From: Atrichornis clamosus
Lineage: Eukaryota > Chordata > Aves > Passeriformes > Menuridae
Assembly: GCA_013400975.1 (NCBI GenBank)
Contig: WBMZ01010856.1
Span: forward strand, 237,507 to 301,506
DNA length: 64,000 nucleotides
Direction of reading: 5' to 3'
Shown: positions 28,621 through 42,100 of the stretch, in pieces
Layout of the letters: every line of letters starts with the position of its first letter
How positions within the stretch are numbered: the stretch's first letter is position 1
Translations under genes and position numbers: made by a program
The notes under the pieces: model-generated
Told to the model about the DNA's origin: nothing
What the model saw: only the letters and a program-made list of their open reading frames with translations
The model's database searches: none

Positions 28621-31466
28621 GCCTGCGTCCCTGAGACAGGGGTGACCAGGGAACACAGAGTCACAAAAGCGTCAAGGTGCAATTTCAGCACTTCACTGAA
28701 CTGGATCTTGTATAAGCACATTTCAGGACAGGTTCACAACTGAGTTCCCGTGATTCAGAGACCTCAATAAAATTATTCTTGTTTTGCAAATGCTTTGTCA
28801 GGACATTACCCCTTCATAGCAAAGCAGGGATGGTTCAGGCTCCCATCCAGGCCTTTCCACTACAGTAGACTACATTCCCCACTGTTTCAGCCACTCTGGC
28901 TTGAAACAGACCAGGTACTTAGTCTCTCTTCCTTGGAAAATTGCATTACAATTCAATCTTCCCCATTTTTTCAAGTTTTCTATCACTTGGCTTCCAGTTA
29001 AAATTACATGCACACAGTCAGTAAAGTTTTTTCTTTGGGTTTTTTAGCCTCTCTACTGCTCTCGCCTCCAGAGCTCTTAGTCACTGTTTGGCAAAGGCAC
29101 ACCATTTCCTAGTTTCATCCATTCTATATTTGAGTTTGGTATTATTAGCAAGGAGATCCAAATCACTTCATTAACACACACCTGACCTCAGTCAAACATA
29201 TCCTCACTCAAAACTTTCCTTGCTTCTTTTCATATTAGTCCTGGACCCAGGAAGAATAATATTTGTCTTCCCTCCTCTACAAAACAAAATGTTAATAATA
29301 GTCCCACTGTCACCCTGGATATCCTGGAGTTTTGTCTAGGTTTCACTTCTGGAAAACAGACAATAGTACTACTTATTGTCAAAAGAGACACTCAATAAAT
29401 GGTGTTAAAAACAAAGCAGGCTGGAGAGTTTGAGGAAAAGCCAAATATTAGCCAGGTAGAGGAGAGAGGAGCTCAGTTACCAGCCAGTCCTGCATCCCCC
29501 AGCTAGCAGGATACAAAGGACTGGCAACAAAAGGGACTTCTGCTGTAAATGCCTCTTCAGAAGGACATTGTGACAGTCAGCTTTTGGTTCTTGCCTGCTG
29601 GGATGAATGCTCCACTCTCACATCATTTCTGCTGAACAGGGGCTTCACTGCACACTGTCCTATCCTCAGTCTAGACATTTGCTAGAGTTTCTTTCCAAAA
29701 TCCAACTCAAACATTGTGTTGCCATTGACTGGCTTGCTTTAAGCTCATCATTACCCCTACAGTGGTTAATTGATCACACAGAACACACAGGAGAAAAGTG
29801 GGCAAGCTCTATGCAACACTACTGCTGCTTAGCACCTGCTCCAAAGACTTTGCCCACCTACTTACCCAGGGTTAGGCCGGTCTGGCCTCAAGGAAATCAG
29901 CAAAACAAACACTGTGCAGAAGATGGCAGCCTCCACTGATTCATCTCTCTGATTTCTACTCTTGCCTTCAATTTAGAGCAACCCCTCCGTGCTGGTGTGT
30001 TACCCTCCCTCCACACTTCAAGGAAATCATGTGGGATCAAAATGCTCCACCAAAATCTAACCATTTTGTTCTGATTTTATTAGGAATGATAAGGCAATAT
30101 AAACCACTCTAAAGTTCTTTCAAAATGGGAATCTGTAATGTTTCTTTGGGGAAGTATCAAAATGAGATGAGCCAGCACTTCTGGAGCATTTTTCTCTGAT
30201 TTTCTTCCAAAATGAAATTTCAACAAAAGATTATAATGCATCCCAACACTGACAGACTACTGCTCACAAAGGGGAATAGCCCATCCCTGCTGCTCCAGCT
30301 GGTGTTAGGTGGAACGTAGCACATTCCTTAATATCCTGCACAACCAAGGCTAAGAGAAGCATCATTTTATTGAAGCTTATTTATCCTTTATAACTTGTAT
30401 TGTTATCATGTAAGACAAGGAACAGCTATCTAGGAAAAAAAGATTAAGTCCTGCTGTTACTGATTTTGTTCTCTGAAGGTCTCTTGCTTAAACAGCAAAG
30501 CCTGATCTAACTCATTCCAGATGTAGTACAAGGAGCACAGCAGCATCCCTCCCTGCAGGAGCCCCACCACGGTGCTGTGCTGGGGAATATCAGGGAATGC
30601 AGGTACTTCAACAGGATGCCAGATGGGAAACCTGCCCCCAAAGAGCCACAGAATTGCTCTGTGCCACTCTCCTCACCTGACAAGCAGAACAACATGGATG
30701 GCAGCACCTCACCAGGGGAAAAGGGACCACTTTATTACTGAGAGCTCTATTTACAAGTTTCCATGCTACCAGAGTGGCATGCCAGGGTGCCTGCCAGGAG
30801 CTGCATTTTAGGAACATTCGATGCAAGGCAGGAATCTGCTCCCAGAGGCTGGCTCTTCTCAGCGCAGCTGCTTCCCTGAGCATCCATTTTGTTCCCATAT
30901 TTATGAATAAGTCAGGGGACAGGAGGAGTTTTATATCTCCCAGTTAATGCCTTCATTCAGTGAGCCCCTTTAAACAGACAGTGAAGAAGAGCAGATACTC
31001 TGGAGATAAATTAAAAGCACATTACATTGGTCTCCTGCTGTGCTTTGCCTTTGGAGACATTTCTCTTTCTCTCCACTGACCTGGCTCCCTAATGAGGCAT
31101 GTGAACTAGGAAACCTCCCCAACAAGTGTGCTTTCTTACAAGGTTTCCAAAATGTCCAGAACACCTGCCTGGCCTATCTGTACTTCTGACCAAATCAACT
31201 AGTACCACTGTCCAACAGGAATTAAAGAAACGGCATCAGCAGGAGCAGGTTTAATACCCCAAGCCTACTAGGGGAGAGAATGCAGCACTATTGATTCCAG
31301 CACCTGACCTCGGAATGATGTAAATAAGAGTGCAGCAACCCTAGAGGAGTTGTAGCAAAATAGTTATAGCATTGCAAGCAGATTAAAAATACAGTTAATA
31401 TACATACTTCCCCAGATGCTTGTTTATTATTATGCAAGACGTATTTATTATGCAAAATGATAAAGC

Positions 31467-31496
31467 AAAAAAAAAAAAAAGAAGAGAAAAAGAAAA
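31467..31496 (+). repeat. Poly-A tract (14 A) followed by A-rich sequence
   Basis: Fourteen consecutive A residues (31467-31480) are followed by AG-interrupted A-runs. It could be a simple repeat or the remnant tail of a retrotransposed sequence, but no recognisable element lies upstream. Confidence 0.85.
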
Positions 31497-33117
31497 TGCA
31501 AAGACACATTGAGCTCTTAGCATGACTGGGGTTTTCTCAATGCTGCTTAGGTTTTTTTTTAATTGTGCATAATCATTCCCTTATTAGCAGGAATCTTTGA
31601 AGTGGTTCAGTCTCTAATTTCAGCATTTCGAACTCACAGGTTTATACTGAAAAACCATGGTGAGCTCTTGTAAGCGACCCATTTTTTTTCCTCTGTATTC
31701 TGTATCTCTGCTAGGGTTTTCTAAGTCTTCCCAATAAATTATGTATCACAATTTGCCATTTCAAAAATAATTAGAACTCTGAGTTAAACAACAAGGCATA
31801 TCTGAGAGCAATACATTTTAGAAGAGAAGTGTTTTGCACTTGGGGCAAAACCAATCCCAACTGCAATGCCACTGAATTATACATATCATATTGAGAGCTG
31901 CACTTTCAGTGTACTTGGAGTGATTGGGCGGACCTGTGGAGACACCACAGCCCCATGATGATGATCTGCTCCAGGAGACCCAGGTTTGCCTCCCAGGCAA
32001 AACACGTCACAGGCACTCCCTTTCCCAGGTCCCTGTGAGTTGTTGCAGGGATAATGGAAACAAAACTGGGAACCGAGGAGAGAAGCTTCACAAAGAAATG
32101 TTATAGAGGAGTGGGAGTTAATTTGGTGGTGGAACTGTTAACTCCAGACAGACAGGAGAGCGTGTTCTGTGTCTTCTCCTGTTGAGATCAGGCTGCAAAC
32201 TCACTGGAGCGGGACACAACCTCTTTATTCTGTGTTTCTGTCTCCTGTGCAACAACCAGCCTTTGGTCTCAGCTTCCCAAGCACTAAGGCACTACAGGCT
32301 ATACCCACTGCCCTTCAATCATTCACTGTATTTTCACTTTGGCATCAAATGCTAACTGTGGATCTTCAGGAGAGTCATGGCCCTCCCCAGAAGAGGTGCT
32401 GATCGAATCCTTTGTGCATCATCAGGGAAATTACTCAGGGAAATGGAGCTGCTCTCCATTATAGGAAATCGAATGGGAACACACCAATGACTCTGCAAGC
32501 TTGCTATGAAGACAGAGGTTTGCATCCTACTTTCTGCAAAGCCAGGTGACTCCAACCAAAACAGGATTTCCTTGTCTACTAATCACCTAATTCCCATGTA
32601 GACCTCAGAGGTAGCAATAACCTAATCTGGGGGGAAACAGAATCAGGTATCTAGAGTAAGTAAACAATGCTCAAGTCCCAAACAGCTGCTTCCCAAACAA
32701 AGAAGCTTTAGCAGGCCTCTAAAGCTGGCTGAGAATCTATGGTTGGCTTCAACCCAGCAGCAATCCCACCTCACACTATCCCCACCTGAACAGATGACGT
32801 AGGGATGAGGAAACTCATTGCTGAAGGTATGGATGTGGCCGAGCCCATTGGAAGGTCTTCCATGTTTCTACAGAGTGCTGTCTCTCACCACGTTTGGCTT
32901 CAGAGGACTCTACTCAGCCCTACTTTTGTGCTAATCAATACCAGCAAGATTTTTGCAAGGGCTGGTTATTCTAAGCCCATTCATTCAAGAGCCCATTGGC
33001 CCAAACTCAGAAGGAGCTGGCACAAACCCTCTCTAAGACCAGGCTGATAATAGCCTCTGGTTTGATCCAGGGCAAAGGATGTCAGCCAAGACCTCAGCTG
33101 TCACACAGAGATTAAAT

Positions 33118-33250
33118 ATTACCAAAAGAACCCCACAAAACAAAACCAAAACAAACCCACAGAGATGACATGTTCAGTTACAGCATCAATCTGTTCAAGA
33201 GGAGGGAAAAAACCAAAAAAACTAAATCCAAAACAAACAAACAAAAACAT
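33118..33250 (+). repeat. A-rich low-complexity region
   Basis: Repeated CCAAAA, CAAAAC and (CAAA)n-like words fill both ends of this interval, including AAACAAACAAACAAAAAC near 33232-33249. It is low-complexity intronic sequence without a recognisable parent element. Confidence 0.75.
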
Positions 33251-35861
33251 TACCCTGGATAATTTTATCTGAAAACCAGTCTTGGACTTGAGGGTGTTCT
33301 AAGAAGTTCTTGCAGGGCTTACATACAGCATGGAAGGCAGCCAAGCATCAGAAAAGTTCTTTTATCAATTGGCCTGTGTGAGTGAACAGTATCTGTGGGA
33401 AATGTCTACCCATTTTTTTCTGAAATCCCTCAGAAAAGGCTAGTGAAAAAAATAAGTACATGCACAGACAGAGCAAGCTGTAGTTTGGGGTCTGCTAAAC
33501 AAAGAACAAGAACAATGTGTCCCTTGGTGTGGGCAGCAGTGAGGTGCAGGCACATGGCCTGGGGACCCTGGCCCCACAGCAAAGCTGCAGCACCCAAAAG
33601 AGACTGCCTAAACAGGGTGAGCTCTTCTCAGACATACCCAGTTCTTTTACAGCACCCTGGTCTCATTCCTTGTCCTCGATTTTATGATAGGCTTGACCCA
33701 CACTCCCTGCTTCTAACAGGCTTTATCCACAGATTTTCTATTTTCTCACCTTGGAGTTTGCTCCAAAGCACAGTGAATTCATTGACTGCTGAAAGACAGA
33801 GACAGAGTCACCAGTCATCACGAGGCAAGTGTCCAAAAAGTTCCACCACCCTGGAGTAGAAATGGGCCAGTACCACCCATTTACCGCAAGCAGAAACCCT
33901 GGATCACATTGATGAAATGAACAGTTTCACTCTTATTAGTTCAGACAGAGCTCAATGCCATCAAGCTGCGGCATGTAATGAGGTTCACCTCGTTAACCAC
34001 TGTCCATCACAGCGCATCCTCCCCCAGCAGCCTTCCCTGATTAACCTTCCTACTCGAGACAGGCACACCTGTTGGAAATAAGCAGGCCCCATTAAACCAC
34101 CCTCACTTGAATACATGTCTGATCTGGCACCTTTTAGGACACTTGATGTGACTAGCAGATGTATTTGCTGGACAACACAGTCCTCCTGCTGTCTGCCACC
34201 TCTTGGTGTGTCCTTCCCACCCTTTATATCGTGTCTCACTACTACCAGCAAGATACACTTTTCCTCTGCATCTTCTCTAGTCTCTCAACTGTCAAACATC
34301 ACATTTCCAACTCTGTTTCTTCTTTTGCCCAAGACCCACACCTCTCCCTCCCTTGCACTACTTTTTCAGAAAATGCTGACCACTCGTTGCTCCAAGAACA
34401 CCCCTCAGGCTGGACGTGGCTCTGTGGCACACTCTTGACTTCCTGCAATTCTCATTTATGGGACACTGGTGGTACAAAGAGCCTCTGGGCCAGAACTGTG
34501 TCCTGCACTGCACAAACAGGGCAAAGCATCAGTCCTGACCCTTGATGATGTGCCCAGAGGGAAGCATGCACAATAATGCAGTACCACACCACGCTTGGTG
34601 TTACCTTTAGGACTCTGATTGCTTTACAAAAAGAGGAAGTTTTCATTGTTAGTAAACCAATGTAATTTATTTAGAAGCAGTCAATTATGTTTACTGGGCT
34701 ATGAAAGAACAGGAAGCGTCTGGCATCCACAGAGATCCAGATTGATCTCTCTCTCTTCTTGACAAGCAGCCAGTTTTGAGACCTATCTCGCCAGGCATAC
34801 TAACACATCCACTTGTGGTTTTATACCCTGAGCTGCTGGGGAGACAGAGCTTTGTTACATCCCTGAGGGAAAGACAGAAATCCCAGTCATGTGAGTGGTA
34901 TTAAAGTGACCAGGAACAAAGATGGATGGTAGAAGTTAAGAAGAATTGCACAGAGCAACCTAAACTGTTGTCCTTTCAGTGGTACCATCTCCATGCTCAC
35001 ATACACTTTTAAAGCAAAGTAAGTGCCTACACAAGAGCAGAATTGCTGCACTGTAAATTCACACAAAGGCAGATGAGATTAGAATCTGGCTATACACTGT
35101 AAAGCTATCATAACTACAGAAATGAGAAGTGTATTATTAACTATCACTTTTTACTATGTAGAACTAGAGCAAAGTTATTTGAAGCATAAAAATTCTGGCA
35201 AAGGGCTGCCATATTTAATAAATCACCGAATCAATTATTCACTGTGAAAATCAATTACTTACTTCAAATGAGAATCTTATGAATAACCTCATGCCCTTTC
35301 ATGCCATCTAAGAAAGTTATAAGGGAATTAGTCGGCAAAAACTGCCACACTTATCTTTTATGTGCATTAAAAAGACCACACAAATACATGGAATTTCTGC
35401 CAACAGAATAGTCCAGAACAATTTTAATGGAGTCAGGATATTTCTGTGGATTTACACTGCAATCAAAAGCAGGGTATGACCCATTGGGGCATCACCTATG
35501 ATCAGTTACCTAGGTGCAATTCAGAAGCAATCCCATTGAGTCCATGCCATTTCACAAACGTGAAATCAGAATATAACCAACCAACTCTTTACAACCTCCT
35601 TTACAACGTGACCTACATTAAGTACGTACTCAAAGGAACAGAAAGTGTATCTTCACAGGTCACGAAATATTGCCACGAGTCTCCGTGGAGACACTTTAAA
35701 GTGAATATTGCATGACCTTGCAGCAGCTGCCCCCACTCCTGCTTTTAAAGGTTTGCTGATACGTGACTGTTTTCAGAAAAAGCTGAAGTCCCAGTGCAGT
35801 CTGCTTCCTCCCACCTACAAAACCAATCCACTCCAGGAGCCCAACAGTGCAAAGTACTTAC

Positions 35862-35965
35862 TGAGCTGTAGAGATATCCCTCAGCGTTCATGGCAACGTA
35901 CAGACCTGCCTTCACCCCTTGGATTGCCACCACGCGAAGACCCACAGGAATTAGATTGAAAAGGG
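35862..35965 (-). CDS. FGF12: FGF12 exon 3: beta-trefoil core
   Basis: This 104-nt exon completes codon 104 (A|CC, Thr) and encodes residues 105-138: [18 protein letters not shown], then the LYVAM segment, ending EGYLYSS. The acceptor is pyrimidine-rich, TTCCTTCCACAG; the donor GTAAGT starts at 35861. The length matches the standard FHF exon 3, and the exon ends on a codon boundary, as needed for an exon 4 beginning with an Asp codon. It contains Gly112 and Arg114 (CGC, 35936-35934); the positions equivalent to these are sites of recurrent human FGF12 epilepsy variants, so the core is normal there. Compared with the human protein as I remember it, residue 124 is Gly rather than Ser and residue 131 is Ala rather than Gly. 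Paralogues FGF14 (Gly) and FGF11 (Ala) carry those residues, so these changes look tolerated. Confidence 0.97.
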
Positions 35966-38176
35966 CTGTGGAAGGAAAAGAAAAGCAAATGTTATGGAGA
36001 CATCACCCCACATGGCCGCTGCTGCTTTTGCCCCAGGGCCAGCCCACCCCACTCCTGCCTCTTCACAAAAGAGACTGAACTAGAATCAAGCATCCTGCTT
36101 CCAGCTAAAGGAAAGGACTGCAGCCATGGAGCTGATGGTGAAAGGAAAATTTTGAAAGTACTGAATTTGGCTGCCTCCCAAATGCCTTAACACACTCATC
36201 AGTCTGTCTGATCACTGACTTTGCAATGCCAAGGGCTCATCCAAGCTTCCAAGCAAGCGCATGGCAATGGCTTCCTGAGGGCCAGCTGATCGGGGTAACT
36301 GCACATGTACAGACTTTGCCTGTGGCAAACACAACAACACGACTCAGTTTAGCTCACCCTGAAACACATTTGAGCCTAGTCACACTTTCCTGCATTTGCC
36401 ATATGCTGAAAGAGTACACAGACAGCGACCGTGGCCAGAAGGATGCAAATTAACTTGACTGTGTGTTTGCCCATGTGATCCTGGGTGTCAAGGGAATGAA
36501 GAAACTCAGGAAGAGATAGTTCTCCACTCTGGGACTTGAGCACTGCTCCTCACTCAGGAGCAGCACTGAAGAGGACAGAAGAGGACAAGATCTTTCATTA
36601 TTCAGTTTTACTGCAGTCTTGTTGATTAAAGCATTGCAACCACTTCCTCCCAATTAATTACTTTACTGCTTGATTCCCACCCAGTAGACCCTGTATCTCA
36701 TTGAAAGACCCTTCCCAGGAGTATATACATTAATATACTGTCGGGCTTTTGCTACATTTTTAACAGCATGGGCTCAAAGAGGAGACTGCTATCAGCAATG
36801 ATAACTCAACACAGAAGCATTAGCATGGCTTCATTTCTACTGAGATTTACAGGACAAGAGTATTTAGATGTTGTAGGATCCCTTGTGCTGCAGCTTACAG
36901 AGAGCTAACTAGAACTTATCCCAGCAAGCTCAGCATATGGAAAGATGGGAACAGGGTCGGGCAGAAACATACAAACACAATGGAAATACTTCACTTGGGG
37001 TCTCTTCCCACACAACAGCCCTGAAGCAAGAATGCACAATGACACTTTGCTCAGGACATCTACCAGGTGTCTTGGCTGAGCTGGCTTCAGGGTTGTCTTC
37101 AAAAGGGGTCCATAAATTCCAGTGCACATGAATACTATTTTTTCTTAATTCCCAAGGAAAACTGGATGACTTCACTCAGTGAGCTGCCTAAAATGGAGGC
37201 ATCTCAAGTCAGGGAAAAAAAAATCCCTACTCTCAGCCCCTTTTTGTGCTTTTAAGCACCATATTCAGTAAAACATCAAAGGATGTGCTGAAGTCCTACC
37301 AAATCCAGTGTCTGTATTTGTGGTTTTGTGGGAGAATGTCAATAGATGTACATGGCAAATGTAGTCCAGCCTAGGTATTGGTATGTGAATAACTGGAGTT
37401 AAGGACAGTGCTACTCTGATACTGTCCCTAAGCAAGACAAACATCCCAGAGTAACTACTCAGCACTAAAAGTGTTACCTATCCCTTTCTCCTTACCATGA
37501 AGGTCTAAAACCTTCTGCAATTAAACAAGTCTATAAGCAATTCCCCTTCCTTATTTCTTCCTTCTACTGAAAAATGGAGCATATTACTGCTAATAATGAA
37601 ACAAAATGGGCATCATCATTCATTCCCTACAGCCAATTTGTCTTGCATAGAAAACTTGTGACAGACCATTGAAAGCATTCATTAGGCAGCGAGGTGATAA
37701 CACCCAGAATCAGTGGTTGAGAAGTTCCACTTGGAAGCACCCACATGTTTCCAAATCTCTCTCTTTTCACCTATACATGCAAAAAAAGCATTACTGCACT
37801 GTGCTACAGTAGGAAGACCACTGCCAGTTCCCAAGCTCCCTGGGACCCTGCTGCACCCACGATCACGGCAGAGCATCTCCTCCTCAGATGCAGGGGAGCA
37901 AGTGGGCAGGCAAGGCTAAGCACACAAAGCTGACATACATTAACTGGCAGCCAAAATAAGTTTTAGGAAACAAATGAAATGTCTTCCTCTATTAAAACCC
38001 CACTAGTTTGGGTCAATCAAGATTTTCCAAATTCTCAGAGCTGTGTCTACACTCAAATCCAGAAATATGTTTGTAAAAGTTGAAGCCTTTTGTTATCATG
38101 CTTCCAAATGAATTATTTCATCTTGGTAGAACAAATTCAAAAGCTTATAAGCTTTATTGTAAGAACATAAAAATAT

Positions 38177-38185
38177 GGGGGGGGG
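38177..38185 (+). repeat. Homopolymer G run (9 G)
   Basis: Nine consecutive G residues sit in AT-rich intron 2. Such runs are prone to length error and polymorphism. Confidence 0.85.
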
Positions 38186-38939
38186 AACCCTTCAACCAAC
38201 CTCAAAGCAAGATGTGTCATTTTTTGTCAGGAAAAAAAAATTCAGATTAATTTGAAACAGATTTGAAGACGGGGGAGCGGACTAGCTGTGGTAGAGTAGA
38301 ACTGGACATTGGGTGTGCTGGTGTGAAAAAGAGAAAATTTAACAAACGTTTTTGAAACTCCTTCTCTACTGCAAATGGCACATATTCTATGCCACCTGCA
38401 GCTTCATGGAATGGACATGCTCTTTTACTTCATGGGGAGAAGAGAAGAAAAATTAAAACGTTGAATATTTGTGCCTCTTTTCCTTAATTACATCTTACCA
38501 TTTTCAACCATCAGTAGATTTACACTAGACCCTACTACTTTTAGCACACTCCAGACCTAAACCCGCAAGTATGTTGTCACTGTTACATGATGGCAATTTA
38601 TCAGCTAAATTCTGAATGTAAGCTTCACTATGGGTCTGATCTAACTTCTCTACAGAAATGGAAGAGTAAGGCCAAGAAGTGCCATATACAAGGTGTGGTC
38701 CATATGCTCAGCTTTAAGCAGCAGTAAGTCAGAGGAGCTAAATTCATTTGTACCAGGTGATTTGTTCTGGAGCAAGACACTTGTGCTGCACAGGAGTAAG
38801 GAAGAGCTAATGGGGGATGCAAAAGGCAGCAGCAGCCTCAATAACCATGAGATGGTGAGGATTAAGATCCTGAGAGGAGTGAGGAAGGCTGCTAAGACAA
38901 TCAAGAGGCTGTGGTGCAACGTGTATTAAAGAAGTAAAC

Positions 38940-39172
38940 GGAGGGAACTGCATTTGCTTAGCTCAAAGAAGGGAAAGCTACAAGCAGACTCTTAGAGGAA
39001 CACAATGAAAGGACAAGAGGCACTAGACAAAAGCCTCAAATAGAAATTATGGCTGGATATAAAGAAAATTCTCTACAAGGAGAATAGTGCAGCACTAGAA
39101 CCCAAAAGGTTATGAAGCTATGGAATAGCTCATTCCTGGAGATATCTGAAAGAACTCGATAAGGCTCTGCAC
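38940..39172 (+). repeat. CR1 LINE remnant (sense)
   Basis: The + strand carries the CR1 3' region in sense orientation, in order: AAAGGACAAGAGGCACTAGA, then TATGGCTGGATATAAAGAAA, CTACAAGGAGAATAGTGCAG, and a segment like 'ggaatagctcattcctggagatat' ending CTGAAAGAACTCGATAAGG. These correspond to the usual CR1 wording for this part of the element. The extreme 3' end with its short repeats is missing or eroded. Similarity upstream of 38,940 is doubtful. Confidence 0.8.
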
Positions 39173-42100
39173 AGCTGAAGATAACTCACCTCCAAGTACA
39201 ATGTTGGAATGGAAGCCTCCTTAATCATTTTGTGTTTTTGGCTGGAGAGCCCTAAACAATATCCTAGATATGCTGGACTGTTTCCACCTGGTCAGTACAG
39301 TTCACCTATCCTTTCTGCACTGTCCATCTGCCAAGGCTCCCCAGGTGTTCAGCACAATTATGTAGGCAAACGAGGCAGTCCAGCTGCTCTCACGAAGGGG
39401 CATTACCCTGCTCAGCCCCGGAAGGAGCAATAACAGTGCAAGCAGTGACAGCAGCAGTGAGCCCTGAAAGGCCATTTGAGATCACTGGAGCAGGAAGGAG
39501 AAGATCCTTCCCCAAGTTTGGGTTCATCCATAACATCACTAAGAACATAAATGGGAGCCTTGTACACCACGAAACTGCACTCCAATGGAAAGGAAACTCT
39601 TCACATATCCCAATGGCAGTAGCCTGGGAATGTGCCTCCGTGCTTACGTTGAGATGGCATGTCTCTAATGGCATGGCATAAGGAACAGATGTCCCAAGTG
39701 CTGGTTCCCAGGAAACTGGCTGGATGCCCATTCAAATACCATTAGAACTTGGCTTCTGGGAGTTTTTTTCTTTAAGTGAGAGGAGGTGGAAAAGAAATGC
39801 CATCAGCTTCAAGAACACACACAAAATGGGCAACAGATAATTAATTTAAAAATTGCTTAAATATTAGCAGTTCCTCTTGTATAAATAACTGGGTTTTTAT
39901 TAGAACCTTTAATTGCATCAGATGTATCTGAGGGACATGTCGTGTCTCATTTTAAACGTTTATTTTGCCAGAGTAAACCAACCTAATGTATTCCATGAAA
40001 ATTAAGCTTCGTTTCACAATGCTAATTTGAATAATCAGTGTGCGGATACAGAACACAAAACAATGTATGGAACACGGTGTTCACCAGCTGTTTTAACTGT
40101 GCTAAGATGACTTCTGTGTGGAGAATAGATGGACATCCAGGGTGGGACTGATCCTGCTGTGGCCCTCAAGAGTGCCCTTCTCTGCCAGTGGATGCAAGTT
40201 AACCAACCATTCTTCAGGGACGGGGCAACAGTATTTATTTAGTCTGGTAAGTTTGGCCTAGTACACACTTCTGACTGGCTGCTCAGGAATCTTCTGGAGA
40301 AGTACTTCAAAACAGAAAATAGCAGTGAAGTAAGTCTGTAAGCTGTTCATTTTGACAAGTAACTTTTGACTTTCTTCTGGTCAAAAATTGAGATGTTTGG
40401 AGGAACAGAAAAGAAAAAAAAGGCAGTTTACTTTATTTTGGCACTCCCAAAGTGAAAAATGTGATTTCATTTTGAAGCTGTAACAGGAAGCTTCATATAC
40501 TATAAAATGTTCATTCAAACTGAAGATTTATGAAGGAGAGCATGTGGTAGAAAGTTATACAGAATTCAATAAAGCACAGTCTTAATTTCATTTTCGGGAG
40601 CCAAATATTACCAGGTTGGATTCTTTTCCTCTTTTGAGATCCCCTGAGATCAGAGAATGGAGAATTCTTTGGCTTTGATCTTCTCTCAAGAACTTGCCTG
40701 AACTTTCCAACACAGTCCCTGACTTTGAGCCAGTGTCTTGGCACACCTCAGTGAGATGCCTCCTGTCCCACCAAGCTGCTCAGGCAGGGCTGCCATCTCA
40801 CCAGATAAATTTACACTCTGCAAGTGCACTTCAGCCCATCTATTTCCAATCAAGACGACTGGGTGGAAGCAGCTCGCAAGTACTCAGCACCTTGCCAAAC
40901 TCATCTCTAACATTTCTGAGGGGACATATAAATCACAGCTCTTTGGGCAATGGGGGCCCAACCTCAGTCATGGGAACTCAGGAGATTCCCCTGCATCCAC
41001 TGAGGGTGCAGCAGCTTCCCTCATCTCCCCTGTCAGCCTGAAATATTGCAGAACTGCTCTTACATTTCTCTGCTGTTTACCTAAATTCATCCCTGCTCCC
41101 ATTTAAGCTCATTACTTTGTTGTTCAGTCCTCCCTGATAGATGAGGGCAATGAATCCCTGTCATCTCCAGCGTATCTTCCCATGTTTTTGACAAATAGGC
41201 CTCCAATGGGATTTTCTGCAGCTTGAGAACACCCTATGTCTCCTTTCTTTTAAGAAAACGCAGCTAATACAGCCCACTGAACGCACCCCACGTGGTGGTG
41301 TCTGCCTGAGAGCATCACAAGGCCAGACTCTCCTTGCAGCAGGAGACCTGCTGAGTCTCAGAGTCCACAGATTCTCCTGCTCCGCACATAAATCAGAAGC
41401 GTTATCAGTGCAACTTGCAGTATTTAATTTGTTCAACACCAGTGTATGAAAAAGGACTAAAACCTGACACATTTGATACAGGCCAAGTTTCTGGTGGATG
41501 CAGCCTCTTGGGTCATCCACAAGGGCTTTGCCAGCCACCTGCAATTCCAGTTACCATCTTCCCAAAGCTCCTCTCTCATGCATGGACCTCCAGCCCTGAG
41601 ATGCCTGCAGCAGGGCAGCCACAGCTTCCTGGGAATGGGGCAAGCACCAAGGCTGCAGCCACCTTGCACCTCTGTCCAAGTGCACCTTCACAGGACAATG
41701 TCAGTGCCCTGCTACGTGTGTTGCACCCCTACAGATACCCCACACCTGCAGCCCAGGCCCTGCCTTCCTGGAGAAATGCCACCTTTCATCCAACTAGGAG
41801 CCTCTTTGAATCAGAGCAAAATTTGTCCACAAATCAAGCAGGCTCCTCCTTTCACAAAGTACATAAAGTTTGCTTCCATCAACCCTACCACACAGATGGA
41901 CTCTAGTTCACCTCTAGTAATGACTGGGAAGACAAATTCCATGCTGCCTAGGTTAAATATTCCTTCAGCAGTGGTACAAGGAGCTTCAAACCAACACGGG
42001 TAAGACAAACGAAGACTTCAGTCCTACTCCATTGATGCAATTTGTGGCAGCGAGCATCTGATCTTAACTGCCCACTCAGGAGCATCACTCTGATGCCTCT

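Larger units (their letters stand above)
1..35861 (-). other. FGF12: FGF12 intron 3, proximal part (continues beyond the window)
   Basis: All sequence left of the exon 3 donor (GTAAGT at 35861) appears to be intron 3. The next exon should begin with an Asp codon and encode the VFTPECKF region, but no such sequence was seen on the minus strand, so exons 4 and 5 should lie further left. The interval is mostly unique, moderately AT-rich DNA. Recognisable contents are CR1 fragments (about 15.1 and 16.85 kb), MIR-like fragments (24.3 and 21.0 kb), GC-rich blocks (13.48-14.05 and 28.06-28.62 kb), A-rich or poly-A tracts and some conserved-looking AT-rich stretches. The many short ORFs have no recognisable homology and no supporting splice structure. 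Confidence 0.85.

Noticed and set aside
35745..35861. In-frame extension of exon 3 beyond YLYSS
   Set aside because: It lies past the GTAAGT donor and does not resemble the FHF continuation, so it is intronic.
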